Shown: piece after piece, positions 35,799 through 46,216 of the stretch
How positions within the stretch are numbered: position 1 is the stretch's first letter
How the letters are laid out: each line of letters opens with the position of its first letter
Assembly: GCF_018588945.1 (NCBI RefSeq)
Contig: NZ_JAFIWA010000002.1
Location: forward strand, 310,001-374,000
Direction of reading: 5' to 3'
Source of the DNA: Microbacterium flavescens
GTDB lineage: Bacteria > Actinomycetota > Actinomycetes > Actinomycetales > Microbacteriaceae
Length of the DNA: 64,000 nt
Notes under the pieces: generated by a model
Databases searched by the model: none
The model's input: only the letters and a program-made list of their open reading frames with translations
Told to the model about the DNA's origin: nothing
Position numbers and translations under genes: made by a program

Positions 35799-37106
35799 TC
35801 AGACGAGGTCGCGCCAGTCGATGTCGTCGTCCTCGTCGTCGACCACCGGCATGCTCGACGTGATCACTGAGAGCGACACGGTCTCGGTCGGGGGCCCCAT
35901 GAGCGTGGCCTCGTCGCGGCGGTGCCGCAGGACTTCGTCGATGTAGCTCGTGAGCACCTCGGCCAGGGGAACGGAGCGTCCGCGCGCCTGCGACATGTAC
36001 CAGCGGTGCTCGAGCACCTGATGGAACACCTCGGCGGGCTCGAGCTTGGCCCGCAGGTCCCACGGGATCGCCTTGATGACCGGCTCGAAGACGCGCGTGA
36101 GCCACTCGTGCGCGACCATCTCCTCGTCGTCGCCCAAGCGTGAGATTCGCACGCGGAACTCGTCGAGGTCGTTGAGGAGACGGCGAGCCTGGTTCTCCTC
36201 GACATCGAGGCCGGTCAGCCGGATGAGCCGGCGCGTGTGGTGCCCGGCGTCGACGACCTTGGGCTGGATCGACACCCGTGTGCCGTCGGCCGTGGTCTGG
36301 ATCGACATCTCGCCGATGTCGAACCCGAGGTCGTTCAGGCGCTGCACCCGCTCGGTGAGGCGCCAGGACTCGTCGACGCCGAACGACTCCTTGTCGTGCA
36401 GCGCCGCCCACAGCGAGTGGTACGACGAGACGATGCCGTCGGCGATGGCGATCGCGTCGACGCCGCCCTCGAGCCTTCCTCCGGCCTCGAGGTCCATGAT
36501 CTCGCCCGCGATGTTGGTGCGGGCGACGTCGAGGTCGTGCGCGCGCTGCCCGGGCGTCAGGCCCGTCTCATGCAGCTCGCCGGTCTCGGCGTCGACGAGG
36601 TAGGCGGCGAAGGCGCCCGCGTCGCGACGGAAGAGCGTGTTCGACAGCGACACGTCGCCCCAGAAGAAGCCCACGTTGTGAAGGCGCACGAGGAGAGCCG
36701 CGAGGGCGTCGACGAGACGCGTGGCGGTGTCGGGGCGCAGCACCTGCGTGAAGAGCGCGCGGTAGGGGAGCGAGAACTTCAGGTGGGCGGTCACCAGAGC
36801 CGCCGGGAGCGGCCGGCCCGCGACATCCGTCCGCCCCGCGATGACCGCGATGCGCTGCACGCACGGGACGTCGAGGCGGTCGAGGTTGCCGAGCATGTCG
36901 TACTCGCGACGGGCCATCTGCTCGGTCGTCTCCTTGATCGCGACGACGCGGCCCGACAGGTTGGCGAAGCGCACGAGGTGACGCGAGATGCCCTTGGGCA
37001 GGTAGACGATGTGGCTCGAGGGCCAGTCCGCGAGAGTGGTCGACCACGGCAGCGTGAGGAGTCCGGGGTCCACGCTGCTGGCGGTGATGCTCAACGACTC
37101 CGGCAC
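35799..37106 (-). CDS. DUF4032 protein with kinase-like catalytic loop
   Basis: 435 residues. The N-terminal half looks like a lipopolysaccharide-kinase/RIO-type fold: VVAIKETTEQ (lysine), FFWGDVSLSNTLF (catalytic-loop Asp and Asn) and AYLVDAETGE (metal Asp). The C-terminal half is the DUF4032 domain. GTG 37106 is six bases after GGAGG; an ATG at 37112 sits directly on that site, so is less likely. The target is unknown; it is highly conserved in actinobacteria. Confidence 0.8.
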   Translation of the reverse strand: MPESLSITASSVDPGLLTLPWSTTLADWPSSHIVYLPKGISRHLVRFANLSGRVVAIKETTEQMARREYDMLGNLDRLDVPCVQRIAVIAGRTDVAGRPLPAALVTAHLKFSLPYRALFTQVLRPDTATRLVDALAALLVRLHNVGFFWGDVSLSNTLFRRDAGAFAAYLVDAETGELHETGLTPGQRAHDLDVARTNIAGEIMDLEAGGRLEGGVDAIAIADGIVSSYHSLWAALHDKESFGVDESWRLTERVQRLNDLGFDIGEMSIQTTADGTRVSIQPKVVDAGHHTRRLIRLTGLDVEENQARRLLNDLDEFRVRISRLGDDEEMVAHEWLTRVFEPVIKAIPWDLRAKLEPAEVFHQVLEHRWYMSQARGRSVPLAEVLTSYIDEVLRHRRDEATLMGPPTETVSLSVITSSMPVVDDEDDDIDWRDLV

Positions 37107-37177
37107 GATCATCCTCCTGGAAATGCGCAACGGCGCGGGGGGATTCTCCCACCCGCGCCGTTACGACCGGAAATCGG

Positions 37178-38281
<1,104 letters not shown>

Positions 38282-38434
38282 GTTCTCTTCTCCTTCACCG
38301 GCAGGTACGTGCCGGACGATCCGTAGTGATGGAATGAGCGGGGGCTAGACCCGCACGCCCTTCTTCGGGCGCAAGGACCAGTATGACACGGCGCGCGTGG
38401 AGGCTCCGTCTGGGCATTTCACAGGGTGGCTGGC

Positions 38435-38440
38435 TAGCAT
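38435..38440 (+). promoter_or_regulatory. -10 element for DsbA-like gene
   Basis: TAGCAT at 38435-38440, about 67 bases before the ATG at 38507, so this transcript would carry a leader and use its GAGAGG ribosome site. Confidence 0.4.
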
Positions 38441-38506
38441 CGTCAACGGCCGTTCCCCCGGATGGTCACGCCCATCCCGGCCCCCGAATCCGTCCCGAGA
38501 GGTTCC

Positions 38507-39472
38507 ATGTCGAGCGACGAGTCATCGAACGCCGCTGCCCCCAGCGAGCGGCGTGACGCTGTGCGGGAGAAGGCGCTGCAGGTCCAGGCGCGCCAGTCCC
38601 GTGCGCGACTGATCCGCGGAGCGACGATCTCCGCCGTGGTCATCGCCGTCGTCGCGGTCGCCGCGCTCGTCGTCACATGGGCCGTCTCCTCGGCAGCGTC
38701 CAAGCCGATGCTGAGCCCTCACAACGTGAGCGAGGGCGGGTTCGTCGTCACCGGCGTCACCGGCGTCGGCCTCACCACTGAAGACCCGGCGAGCACCGGC
38801 ACGCTCGAGGGCACGGCGACGCCGACGCCGACGCCGACCGTCACCCCGACCCCGACCCCAACCCCGACGCCTACGCCGACCGAGCGGCCCGCCGCCGACG
38901 TCCGCGTGTACGTGGACTACCTCTCGACCGGTTCGCGCGACTTCCAGCTGGCCAATGTGCAGCAGCTGTCGAAGTGGGTCAGCGAGGACGCTGCGACGCT
39001 CACCTACTACCCGGTGGCGATGCTCACGTCGAAGTCGAACGGCACCAAGTACTCCCTGCGCGCCGCGGGCGCCGCGGCCTGCGTTGCGACGCACTCGCCC
39101 GACTTCTTCTTCGCGTTCAACAACACGCTCCTCACGCAGCAGCCCGAGGTCGACTCCGACGGCTACACCGACAGCGAGCTCGCCGCGATGGCGATCGCGT
39201 CGGGTGCCGACGGTGCCAAGGTCGTCCGCGCCTGCATCGAGGACCAGGACTTCACGTCGTGGGCCAAGAGCTCGACCGAGCGCGCGCTCGGCGGGCTGCC
39301 CGACACCGATGGCCTGGCTCTGACGGGTACGCCGATGGTGCTCGTGAACGGCATGCCGTACGTGGGTGCTCTCGACGACCCCAAGGAGTTCGCGCAGTTC
39401 GTCCTCACGGTCGCGAGCGACTCCGACGAGGAGACGCCGTCTCCGACGCCGACCCCGTCCACCACCCCGTAA
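38507..39472 (+). CDS. DsbA-like thioredoxin-fold protein lacking CXXC
   Basis: 321 residues: cytoplasmic N-tail, one membrane helix (about 43-63), an uncharged Thr-Pro repeat linker (105-126) and an outer DsbA-like domain (about 130-310). Where DsbA proteins have CPYC this reads Y-L-S-T-G-S (138-143), so the catalytic cysteines are missing, while the cis-proline loop (TGTPMVLVNG, P276) is kept. Only two other cysteines remain (C192, C243). Probably a structural or chaperone relative rather than an oxidase. ATG 38507 preferred to 38462. Confidence 0.8.
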   Translation: MSSDESSNAAAPSERRDAVREKALQVQARQSRARLIRGATISAVVIAVVAVAALVVTWAVSSAASKPMLSPHNVSEGGFVVTGVTGVGLTTEDPASTGTLEGTATPTPTPTVTPTPTPTPTPTPTERPAADVRVYVDYLSTGSRDFQLANVQQLSKWVSEDAATLTYYPVAMLTSKSNGTKYSLRAAGAAACVATHSPDFFFAFNNTLLTQQPEVDSDGYTDSELAAMAIASGADGAKVVRACIEDQDFTSWAKSSTERALGGLPDTDGLALTGTPMVLVNGMPYVGALDDPKEFAQFVLTVASDSDEETPSPTPTPSTTP

Positions 39473-39500
39473 TCGAGCGGTGTGCGCAGTTGGCCGCCGG

Positions 39501-39506
39501 TAGACT
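39501..39506 (+). promoter_or_regulatory. -10 element of tRNA-Thr
   Basis: TAGACT ends nine bases before the tRNA 5' end. Confidence 0.5.
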
Positions 39507-39515
39507 GTGTGGCCT

Positions 39516-39588
39516 GCCGGCTTGGCGCAATTGGTAGCGCACCTAACTTGTAATTAGGGGGTTACGGGTTCAAGTCCCGTAGCCGGCT
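39516..39588 (+). tRNA. tRNA-Thr (TGT anticodon)
   Basis: 73 nt. Acceptor GCCGGCT pairs with AGCCGGC, D-arm GGCGCAATTGGTAGCGC, anticodon loop CTTGTAA (TGT), T-arm TACGGGTTCAAGTCCCGTA. Discriminator T; CCA is not encoded. Ends two bases before the next ATG. Confidence 0.95.
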
Positions 39589-39590
39589 CG

Positions 39591-40547
39591 ATGACATCCG
39601 CTTCCTCGCCGCCGGCGCGCATGCCCGTGTGGCTTGCCCTCGGCCTCGCCGGCGCCATCGGCATGATGACCGCCGTGCAGGCCCGCGTGAACGGACAGCT
39701 CGGCGTGCGCCTCGACGACGGGTTCGTCGCGGCGGTCGTCTCCTTCGGCTCCGGACTGGTCATCCTGGTTCTGCTCTCCGCGGTGCTGCCCTCGGGTCGC
39801 GCCGGGTTCGGCCGGCTCGTGGCGGGGGTGCGTGGCCGGAAGATCCCGTGGTGGATGCTGGCGGGCGGCGCCGCGGGCGCGCTCACGGTGGCGACGCAGG
39901 GCCTGGCGGTGGGGCTCATCGGCGTCGCGCTGTTCACCGTCGGCGTCGTCGCCGGGCAGACGGTGAGCGGCCTGCTCCTCGACCGCATCGGCTTCGGGCC
40001 CGCCGGAGTCGTCGCGGTGACCGTGCCGCGACTCCTCGGCGGCGTCCTCGCGCTGGCCGCCGTCGCCCTGGCTCTCGTCGGCGACGGCCTCGCAGGCGTT
40101 CCGGTGTGGATGCTGGTGCTGCCGCTCCTCGCCGGCATCGCGATCGCGTGGCAGCAGGCGACGAACGGGCGCCTCCGGCAGCGGGTGGGTACGCCCCTGA
40201 CGGCCACGCTGGTCAACTTCATCGGCGGGACGCTGATCCTGGTCGCCGCGGCCGTCGTGCACGTCGCGGTGGTCGGCCCCCCGCGGCCCTTCCCGACGGA
40301 GGCGTGGCTGTACATCGGCGGCGCGCTCGGAGTGGTCTACATCTTCCTGTCGGCGACGATCGTGCAGTACACCGGAGTGCTGCTGCTGGGACTCGGAGCG
40401 GTCGTCGGACAGCTGCTGATGTCGTTCGTCCTCGACACGGTCTGGCCGGCTCCCGCGAGCCCGGGCCTCGTGCAGGAGCTCGCGATGGTCGTCGTCGCGC
40501 TCGCCTCGGTCGTCGTCGCGACCGTGCCGTGGCGCCGCCGCCGCTGA
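39591..40547 (+). CDS. DMT-superfamily (YdcZ/DUF606-like) membrane protein
   Basis: 318 residues, about ten helices in two halves. Characteristic ALGLAGAIGMMTAVQARVNGQLG opens repeat 1 and QQATNGRLRQRVGTPLTATLVNFIGGTL opens repeat 2, as in YdcZ-like transporters. The function of the family is not settled. ATG 39591 follows tRNA-Thr by two bases; an internal ATG at 39621 is the fallback if the first is unused. Confidence 0.82.
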   Translation: MTSASSPPARMPVWLALGLAGAIGMMTAVQARVNGQLGVRLDDGFVAAVVSFGSGLVILVLLSAVLPSGRAGFGRLVAGVRGRKIPWWMLAGGAAGALTVATQGLAVGLIGVALFTVGVVAGQTVSGLLLDRIGFGPAGVVAVTVPRLLGGVLALAAVALALVGDGLAGVPVWMLVLPLLAGIAIAWQQATNGRLRQRVGTPLTATLVNFIGGTLILVAAAVVHVAVVGPPRPFPTEAWLYIGGALGVVYIFLSATIVQYTGVLLLGLGAVVGQLLMSFVLDTVWPAPASPGLVQELAMVVVALASVVVATVPWRRRR

Positions 40548-40581
40548 GTCGCGGCCGCGCGCTGAACCTCCGCCGCCGGCG

Positions 40582-41145
40582 TCAGTCCTTCTTCGACTTC
40601 GGCATGCGCGAGACGTGCGTGCGCGCCTCCACGCCCTTGCGGCGTCCGAGCCGCTCGCGCGGCGGCTTTCCGCCCACGTAGAGCCAGCCGAGGAGCTCCT
40701 CGTTCTTGTCGAGTCCGTGCGCCTTGGCGACGGGCTTCGACCGCGTGTAGTGCCCGGTGCGCCAGATGACGCCCCAGCCCGCCTCGTCGAGCAGCAGGCT
40801 CAGCATGTGGGCGACGCCGGACGCGACGGCCTCCTGCTCCCACCGCGGCACCTTGTCGCTCTTCTTGTAGCTGGCGACGACCGCGATCAGCAGCGGCGCG
40901 CGCAGCGGCTTGGTCGACGGGGTCTTGTCGCCCTGGGTCTTCGCGATCGCCCGGCCGAGCCGCTCGCGGTCGGTCCCGCGCAGCTCGATCAGCCGCCACG
41001 GCCGCAGCGACGAGTGGTCCGCGACCCGGCCAGCCGCAGTGACGAGGGTGAGCAGCTCGGCGTGCGTGGGCGCGTCGTCGGTGACCTTCGACCACGATCG
41101 CCGAGCCCGCACCGCCTCGAGGGCGGTGCCCGGGGAGTCGGTCAC
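40582..41145 (-). CDS. Nitroreductase-family protein
   Basis: 187 residues, short FMN nitroreductase fold: an N-terminal R-R-S box (AVRARRSWSKV), a flavin-binding segment LRPWRLIEL, and a C-terminal G-W-L-Y-V-G strand. Substrates may be quinones or nitro compounds. GTG 41145 overlaps the msrB stop, so translation is coupled to msrB; both suggest redox protection. Confidence 0.83.
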   Translation of the reverse strand: MTDSPGTALEAVRARRSWSKVTDDAPTHAELLTLVTAAGRVADHSSLRPWRLIELRGTDRERLGRAIAKTQGDKTPSTKPLRAPLLIAVVASYKKSDKVPRWEQEAVASGVAHMLSLLLDEAGWGVIWRTGHYTRSKPVAKAHGLDKNEELLGWLYVGGKPPRERLGRRKGVEARTHVSRMPKSKKD

Positions 41146-41552
41146 TCGGGCGATCCCTCCGGGGTGAACGCGAGCGAGACCGAGTTCATGCAGTAGCGGT
41201 CGCCGGTCGGGGTGCCGAACCCGTCGGGGAAGACGTGCCCCAGATGGGATCCGCATGACGCGCACCGCACCTCGGTGCGCACCATGCCGTGACTGTTGTC
41301 CTCGATGAGCTCGACGGACTCGGGGCGGATCGACTCGTAGAAGCTCGGCCAGCCGCAGTGCGAGTCGAACTTCGTGCCGCTCTTGAACAGCTCCGCGCCG
41401 CAGGCCGCGCACGTGTACAGACCCGCGCGGCTCTCATCGAGCAGCTCGCCCGTCCAGGCCCGCTCGGTGCCCGCCGCGCGGAGCACGGCGTACTGCTGCG
41501 GAGTGAGCTCCTCGCGCCACTGGTCGTCGCTCTTGTCGACGGTGTACGTCAT
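41142..41552 (-). CDS. msrB: Peptide-methionine (R)-S-oxide reductase
   Basis: 136 residues. Zinc ligands C48, C51, C97, C100; catalytic C121 in DRYCMNS; the HCGWPSF motif (65-71) is intact. Repairs methionine-R-sulfoxide in oxidised proteins. ATG preceded by GGAGGAG. A longer upstream frame exists but is the antisense shadow of neighbouring genes. Confidence 0.95.
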   Translation of the reverse strand: MTYTVDKSDDQWREELTPQQYAVLRAAGTERAWTGELLDESRAGLYTCAACGAELFKSGTKFDSHCGWPSFYESIRPESVELIEDNSHGMVRTEVRCASCGSHLGHVFPDGFGTPTGDRYCMNSVSLAFTPEGSPE

Positions 41553-41639
41553 GACTCCTCCGTGCCTCGTGCGTGTGGAACCCTTCCATTCAACCCCAGT
41601 CTCGGCCGCCCGGCGCCGTGCGGGGTGCACGCGGGCGGC

Positions 41640-41651
41640 GACAATGGGGGA
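41640..41651 (+). promoter_or_regulatory. Leaderless promoter of DUF2332 gene (variant)
   Basis: GACAAT (41640-41645), six bases, GTG 41652; departs from TANNNT at the first base. Confidence 0.35.
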
Positions 41652-42641
41652 GTGAGATCGGATGCCGCAGCCGTCGCCGAGCGCTACGACCGCTTCGCTC
41701 GCGAGGAGGCCCCCGGCCGCTCCGCGCTCTACGAAGAGTGGGCGGCGGGAGTGGCCGACGACCCCGTGACGGCGGGGATCCTCGCCCGGATCGAGCCGAC
41801 GCACCGCCAGCCGCCGCTCGTGTTCGCGGTGACGCGCATGCTCGGCGCACCGGGGACGGGCTTCGCGACCTGGTCGGCGTGGCTCGCCGACCATGCGGAC
41901 GACGTGGTGGCCGAGGCATCCCGCCGCCGTCTTCAGACCAACGAGCCGCAGCGATGCGCCGCGCTCCTGCCTGCGCTGAGCACGATCGAGGGGCCCATCG
42001 CGCTGCTCGAGCTCGGCGCGAGCGCGGGCCTGTGCCTGTATCCCGACCGCTACTCCTATCGCTACCGGGGCGGGCCGTCGCTCGACCCCGCTACCGGGCC
42101 GTCTCGGGTCGTGCTCACGTGCGACGTCAGCGGCGACCCGCCGCTGCGCCTTCCGGAGGTCGTGTGGCGCGCCGGCATCGACCTCGCGCCGCTGAATGCG
42201 GCGGACCCCGGCGACCGCGCCTTCCTGACCGCGCTGGTCTGGCCGGGCGAGACCGGGCGTGCGGAGCGGATCGAGGCCGCACTCGACGTCGTCGCCGCCG
42301 ACCCGCCGGCCCTGATCACGGGTGACGCCTCCGACCCCGCGGTGCTCGACGCAGCCGCCGCCCGCACCCCGGGGGGTGCGACGCTGGTCGTCACGACTCC
42401 CGGGGTGCTGCCGCACATCCCGCGCGCGGGGCGCGAGCGTCTGCTCGCAGCGCTGCGCGAGCTCGATTCCGTCTGGATCTCGATCGACCCGCCGGGGCTG
42501 CACGACGCCTGGCGACCCGCGGTCTCCGCCGAGTCGTGGGGCGGGTTCGTGCTCGGCCGGGACGGGGTTCCGCTCGCAGCCGTAGACCCACTCGGCGCTT
42601 CCGTGGAGTGGCGCGGCGGGGAAGCCCCGGTCGGCCGTTAA
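41652..42641 (+). CDS. DUF2332-domain protein
   Basis: 329 residues. Alpha/beta fold with a glycine-rich LLELGASAGLCLYPDRYSY loop (about 118-136) like a SAM- or nucleotide-binding loop, and repeated Asp-Asp segments. DUF2332 proteins are actinobacterial and uncharacterised. GTG start; diverges from msrB. The C-terminal WISIDPPGLHDAW stretch is typical of the family. No firm biochemical role. Confidence 0.8.
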   Translation: MRSDAAAVAERYDRFAREEAPGRSALYEEWAAGVADDPVTAGILARIEPTHRQPPLVFAVTRMLGAPGTGFATWSAWLADHADDVVAEASRRRLQTNEPQRCAALLPALSTIEGPIALLELGASAGLCLYPDRYSYRYRGGPSLDPATGPSRVVLTCDVSGDPPLRLPEVVWRAGIDLAPLNAADPGDRAFLTALVWPGETGRAERIEAALDVVAADPPALITGDASDPAVLDAAAARTPGGATLVVTTPGVLPHIPRAGRERLLAALRELDSVWISIDPPGLHDAWRPAVSAESWGGFVLGRDGVPLAAVDPLGASVEWRGGEAPVGR

Positions 42642-42650
42642 CGTGAGGTC
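42639..42650 (+). promoter_or_regulatory. Leaderless promoter of DUF3263 gene
   Basis: TAACGT (42639-42644) overlaps the DUF2332 stop; six bases, GTG 42651. Confidence 0.5.
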
Positions 42651-42902
42651 GTGCCCCTCTCTGACCGCGACCTCGCCATTCTCGGCTTCGAGAGCGAATG
42701 GCGCCGGCACGCCGGGGCGAAGGAGGAGGCGATCCGCGCCGAGCTGGGCCTCTCGCCGGCACGGTACTACCAGCTGCTCGGCCGCCTGATCGACACCGCC
42801 GAGGCACAGGCCCACGATCCGATGCTGGTCAAGCGTCTCCGCCGGCTTCGCGACGCCCGCGCACAGGCCCGGATCGGCCGCGCCGCCGGCGACCTCGGTT
42901 AG
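42651..42902 (+). CDS. DUF3263 helix-turn-helix protein
   Basis: 83 residues. A compact helical domain: DLAILGFESEWRRHAGAKEE, then IRAELGLSPARYYQLLGRLI, an HTH-like pair. DUF3263 proteins occur next to LytR_C-type genes in actinobacteria; function unknown, DNA binding presumed. Arg-rich C-terminus supports this. Confidence 0.8.
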   Translation: MPLSDRDLAILGFESEWRRHAGAKEEAIRAELGLSPARYYQLLGRLIDTAEAQAHDPMLVKRLRRLRDARAQARIGRAAGDLG

Positions 42903-42947
42903 GTGCGCCCCGCCGTCCGCCTGGACGGCCGGAGGTGCGCTCCCTTG

Positions 42948-42959
42948 TAGCATCGTGAG
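42948..42959 (+). promoter_or_regulatory. Leaderless promoter of LytR_C gene
   Basis: TAGCAT (42948-42953), six bases, GTG 42960. Confidence 0.5.
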
Positions 42960-43529
42960 GTGCCGAAAACGACCTTCCCCCGGGATCGCTTCGACGATCT
43001 CCCGGAAGCGGGTCGGGTCGGCGCCCACCGAGCCGAGAATCCTCGGATGCGCGGCTGGGTCGTGCTGCTGTGGGCCGCGCTCGCCACGATCGTGCTCGTC
43101 GCCGTCGGAATCTTCGGCACTCTTCTGGCCGCCGGACGCATCGAGCTCTTCCCCACGCCTGAGCCGACCACCCAGCCGACGGTCCAGGTGACGCCGGTCC
43201 TCGACACGACGTTCCAGGTCGCCATCCTCAACGCGACGCCCGAGCGGGGCCTCGCCACGCAGCTGAAGGACGTGGTGGTCGCCGCGGGCTGGCCGGCCGC
43301 GCAGGTGCTGCCCAGCGACGCCAGCAGGGACGACTTCCCCGAGACGACGGTGTTCTACCTCGACGCCGAAGACGAGGCCGCTGCGGCGGGTCTCGCCGAG
43401 GCCATCGGCGGAGCGCGCATCGAGCAGAGCGAGGCCTACCAGCCCGCAGACCCCGAGACTCGCCAGCTCACCGTCGTGATCGGGCTGAACAGCACCGACG
43501 CGGGTGGCAGCACCACACCCACGCCCTGA
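42960..43529 (+). CDS. LytR C-terminal-domain membrane protein
   Basis: 189 residues. Cytoplasmic N-tail, one membrane helix (about 31-55), Thr/Pro linker (PTPEPTTQPTVQVTP), then a LytR_cpsA_psr C-terminal domain (about 79-180, starting FQVAILNATPERGLA). The LCP catalytic domain is absent. Probably cell-wall associated. Paired with the DUF3263 gene. Confidence 0.83.
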   Translation: MPKTTFPRDRFDDLPEAGRVGAHRAENPRMRGWVVLLWAALATIVLVAVGIFGTLLAAGRIELFPTPEPTTQPTVQVTPVLDTTFQVAILNATPERGLATQLKDVVVAAGWPAAQVLPSDASRDDFPETTVFYLDAEDEAAAAGLAEAIGGARIEQSEAYQPADPETRQLTVVIGLNSTDAGGSTTPTP

Positions 43530-43558
43530 CCCGGTGGCGCGTGTTTCGCGGGGGTAAA

Positions 43559-43586
43559 CACTTGTGTCTCCGCGTGTCAACAAGTG
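43559..43586. promoter_or_regulatory. Inverted repeat upstream of csp
   Basis: CACTTGT (43559-43565) and ACAAGTG (43580-43586) with a 14-base spacer lie about 75 bases before the csp start. Operator or mRNA hairpin, undetermined. Confidence 0.4.
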
Positions 43587-43659
43587 CTCCAACGCACTGC
43601 GGGCGACTCTCCGCCGTGAATACGATGAACCTCGTCGCACCAGCTACAGGAGATTCGCA

Positions 43660-43857
43660 ATGACTCAGGGCACCGTCAAGTGGTTCAACGCCGAGAAGGG
43701 CTTCGGCTTCATCACGGCGGAAGGACAGGACGTCTTCGTCCACTACTCGAACATCGACATGACCGGCTTCCGCGTGCTGGAAGAGGGTCAGGCCGTCGAG
43801 TTCACCGTCGGCACCGGCCAGAAGGGTCCGCAGGCGGAGTCCGTGCGCGTGGTCTGA
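43660..43857 (+). CDS. cspA: Cold-shock protein (CspA family)
   Basis: 65 residues, one cold-shock domain with RNP1 KGFGFI (about 13-18) and RNP2 VFVHYS. RNA chaperone. ATG with AGGAG; the candidate -10 TACGAT (43621-43626) implies a leader of about 27 nt, far shorter than that of E. coli cspA. Confidence 0.94.
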   Translation: MTQGTVKWFNAEKGFGFITAEGQDVFVHYSNIDMTGFRVLEEGQAVEFTVGTGQKGPQAESVRVV

Positions 43858-43882
43858 TCGCGCAGACTCCGCGGGAGGACGG

Positions 43883-43909
43883 AACGGGATGCCGCGGCAT
43901 CCCGTTTCT
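43883..43909 (+). terminator. cspA terminator
   Basis: Perfect 24-base palindrome AACGGGATGCCG/CGGCATCCCGTT followed by TTCT; also contains the GGATGCC word on both strands. Confidence 0.85.
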
Positions 43910-43937
43910 GCGTGTGTCGACCCTCCTCGCGGCGGCT

Positions 43938-43966
43938 TGCACTCCCCAGGGGTGAGTGCCAGAATG
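43938..43966 (+). promoter_or_regulatory. groEL sigma-A-type promoter
   Basis: TTGCAC (43938-43943), 17-base spacer, CAGAAT (43961-43966), immediately before and overlapping the CIRCE element. Confidence 0.6.
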
Positions 43967-44001
43967 GATTAGCACTCCGGTTCGTTGAGTGCTAATCCAT
44001 A
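43965..44001. promoter_or_regulatory. CIRCE operator (HrcA site), extended
   Basis: Core TTAGCACTC-N9-GAGTGCTAA at 43970-43996. Arms extend to 14 bp each (ATGGATTAGCACTC with its complement), longer than the usual nine. HrcA binding here would repress groEL. Confidence 0.92.
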
Positions 44002-44002
44002 A

Positions 44003-45649
<1,647 letters not shown>

Positions 45650-45659
45650 TGCGGCACGG

Positions 45660-45684
45660 GTCAATGCGGCGAAGCCGCGTTGAC
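45660..45684 (+). terminator. Hairpin after groEL
   Basis: GTCAATGCGGC and GCCGCGTTGAC pair with one mismatch around GAA, ten bases after the stop. Confidence 0.45.
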
Positions 45685-45698
45685 GCGTGACGGATCAA

Positions 45699-45737
45699 GG
45701 TTGAGCGAGCCCCGCGAAGCGGAGCGAGTCGAAACCT
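45699..45737. repeat. Extragenic element related to that at 35.7 kb
   Basis: GGTTGAGCGAG ... CGGAGCGAGTCGAAACC. Read on the minus strand it opens GGTTTCGACTCGCTCCGCTT, a diverged inverse of the 35707-35772 repeat. Confidence 0.6.
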
Positions 45738-45747
45738 ACTCCACGAA

Positions 45748-45779
45748 CGAAGGGCCCCTCCTCCGGGAGGGGCCCTTCG
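45748..45779. terminator. Bidirectional terminator between groEL and WXG100 gene
   Basis: 14-bp perfect stem CGAAGGGCCCCTCC with its complement and TCCG loop. Confidence 0.8.
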
Positions 45780-45790
45780 CCGCTCCGCCG

Positions 45791-46078
45791 TCAGCGGAAC
45801 AGACTCGTCGTCGCCTGCTCGGCTTCGGCGTACTGACGGCCGGCCGCGGCCAGGGCCACGCTGATACCCGCCAGCGAGTCTTCGACCTGGCGCTGCGTCG
45901 CGCGCCACTGATCGGCGACGGTGTGGAACGCGACGGACGCCGAGCCGGTCCACGAGGACTGCAGCTGCGTGAGCTGCGTCATCATCGCGGTCGACTCGGC
46001 CTCCAGCCGCTCGATCGTGCCGCGCACGGACGCGGTGGTGGCGAGGACGGCATCGCTGTCGACGGAGAAGACGGCCAT
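45791..46078 (-). CDS. WXG100-family (ESX-type) protein
   Basis: 95 residues, two helices joined by a W-T-G turn (W43-G45), Ser/Ala-rich. WXG100 proteins are secreted by type VII (ESX) systems or act as toxin partners; no ESX core gene lies in the window. The C-terminal Y-x-x-x-D/E export motif is approximated by YAEAE near the end. Confidence 0.85.
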   Translation of the reverse strand: MAVFSVDSDAVLATTASVRGTIERLEAESTAMMTQLTQLQSSWTGSASVAFHTVADQWRATQRQVEDSLAGISVALAAAGRQYAEAEQATTSLFR

Positions 46079-46216
46079 GGGTGCTCCCTTCGTCGGGCCG
46101 ACCGGATGCCGCGCCCTGGTGTCCCGCCACGCTATGAGCTACGGGGCGCCGTCGGTCGCGTCGCACCTGCGCGCGTGGAGACCCCTCGGCGGGCCGCGGG
46201 TGGGGAGGAGCGCCGG

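Noticed and set aside
38810..38882. Short tandem repeats that could look like a CRISPR array
   Set aside because: They are codons of the Thr-Pro stalk of the DsbA-like protein, with no spacers.
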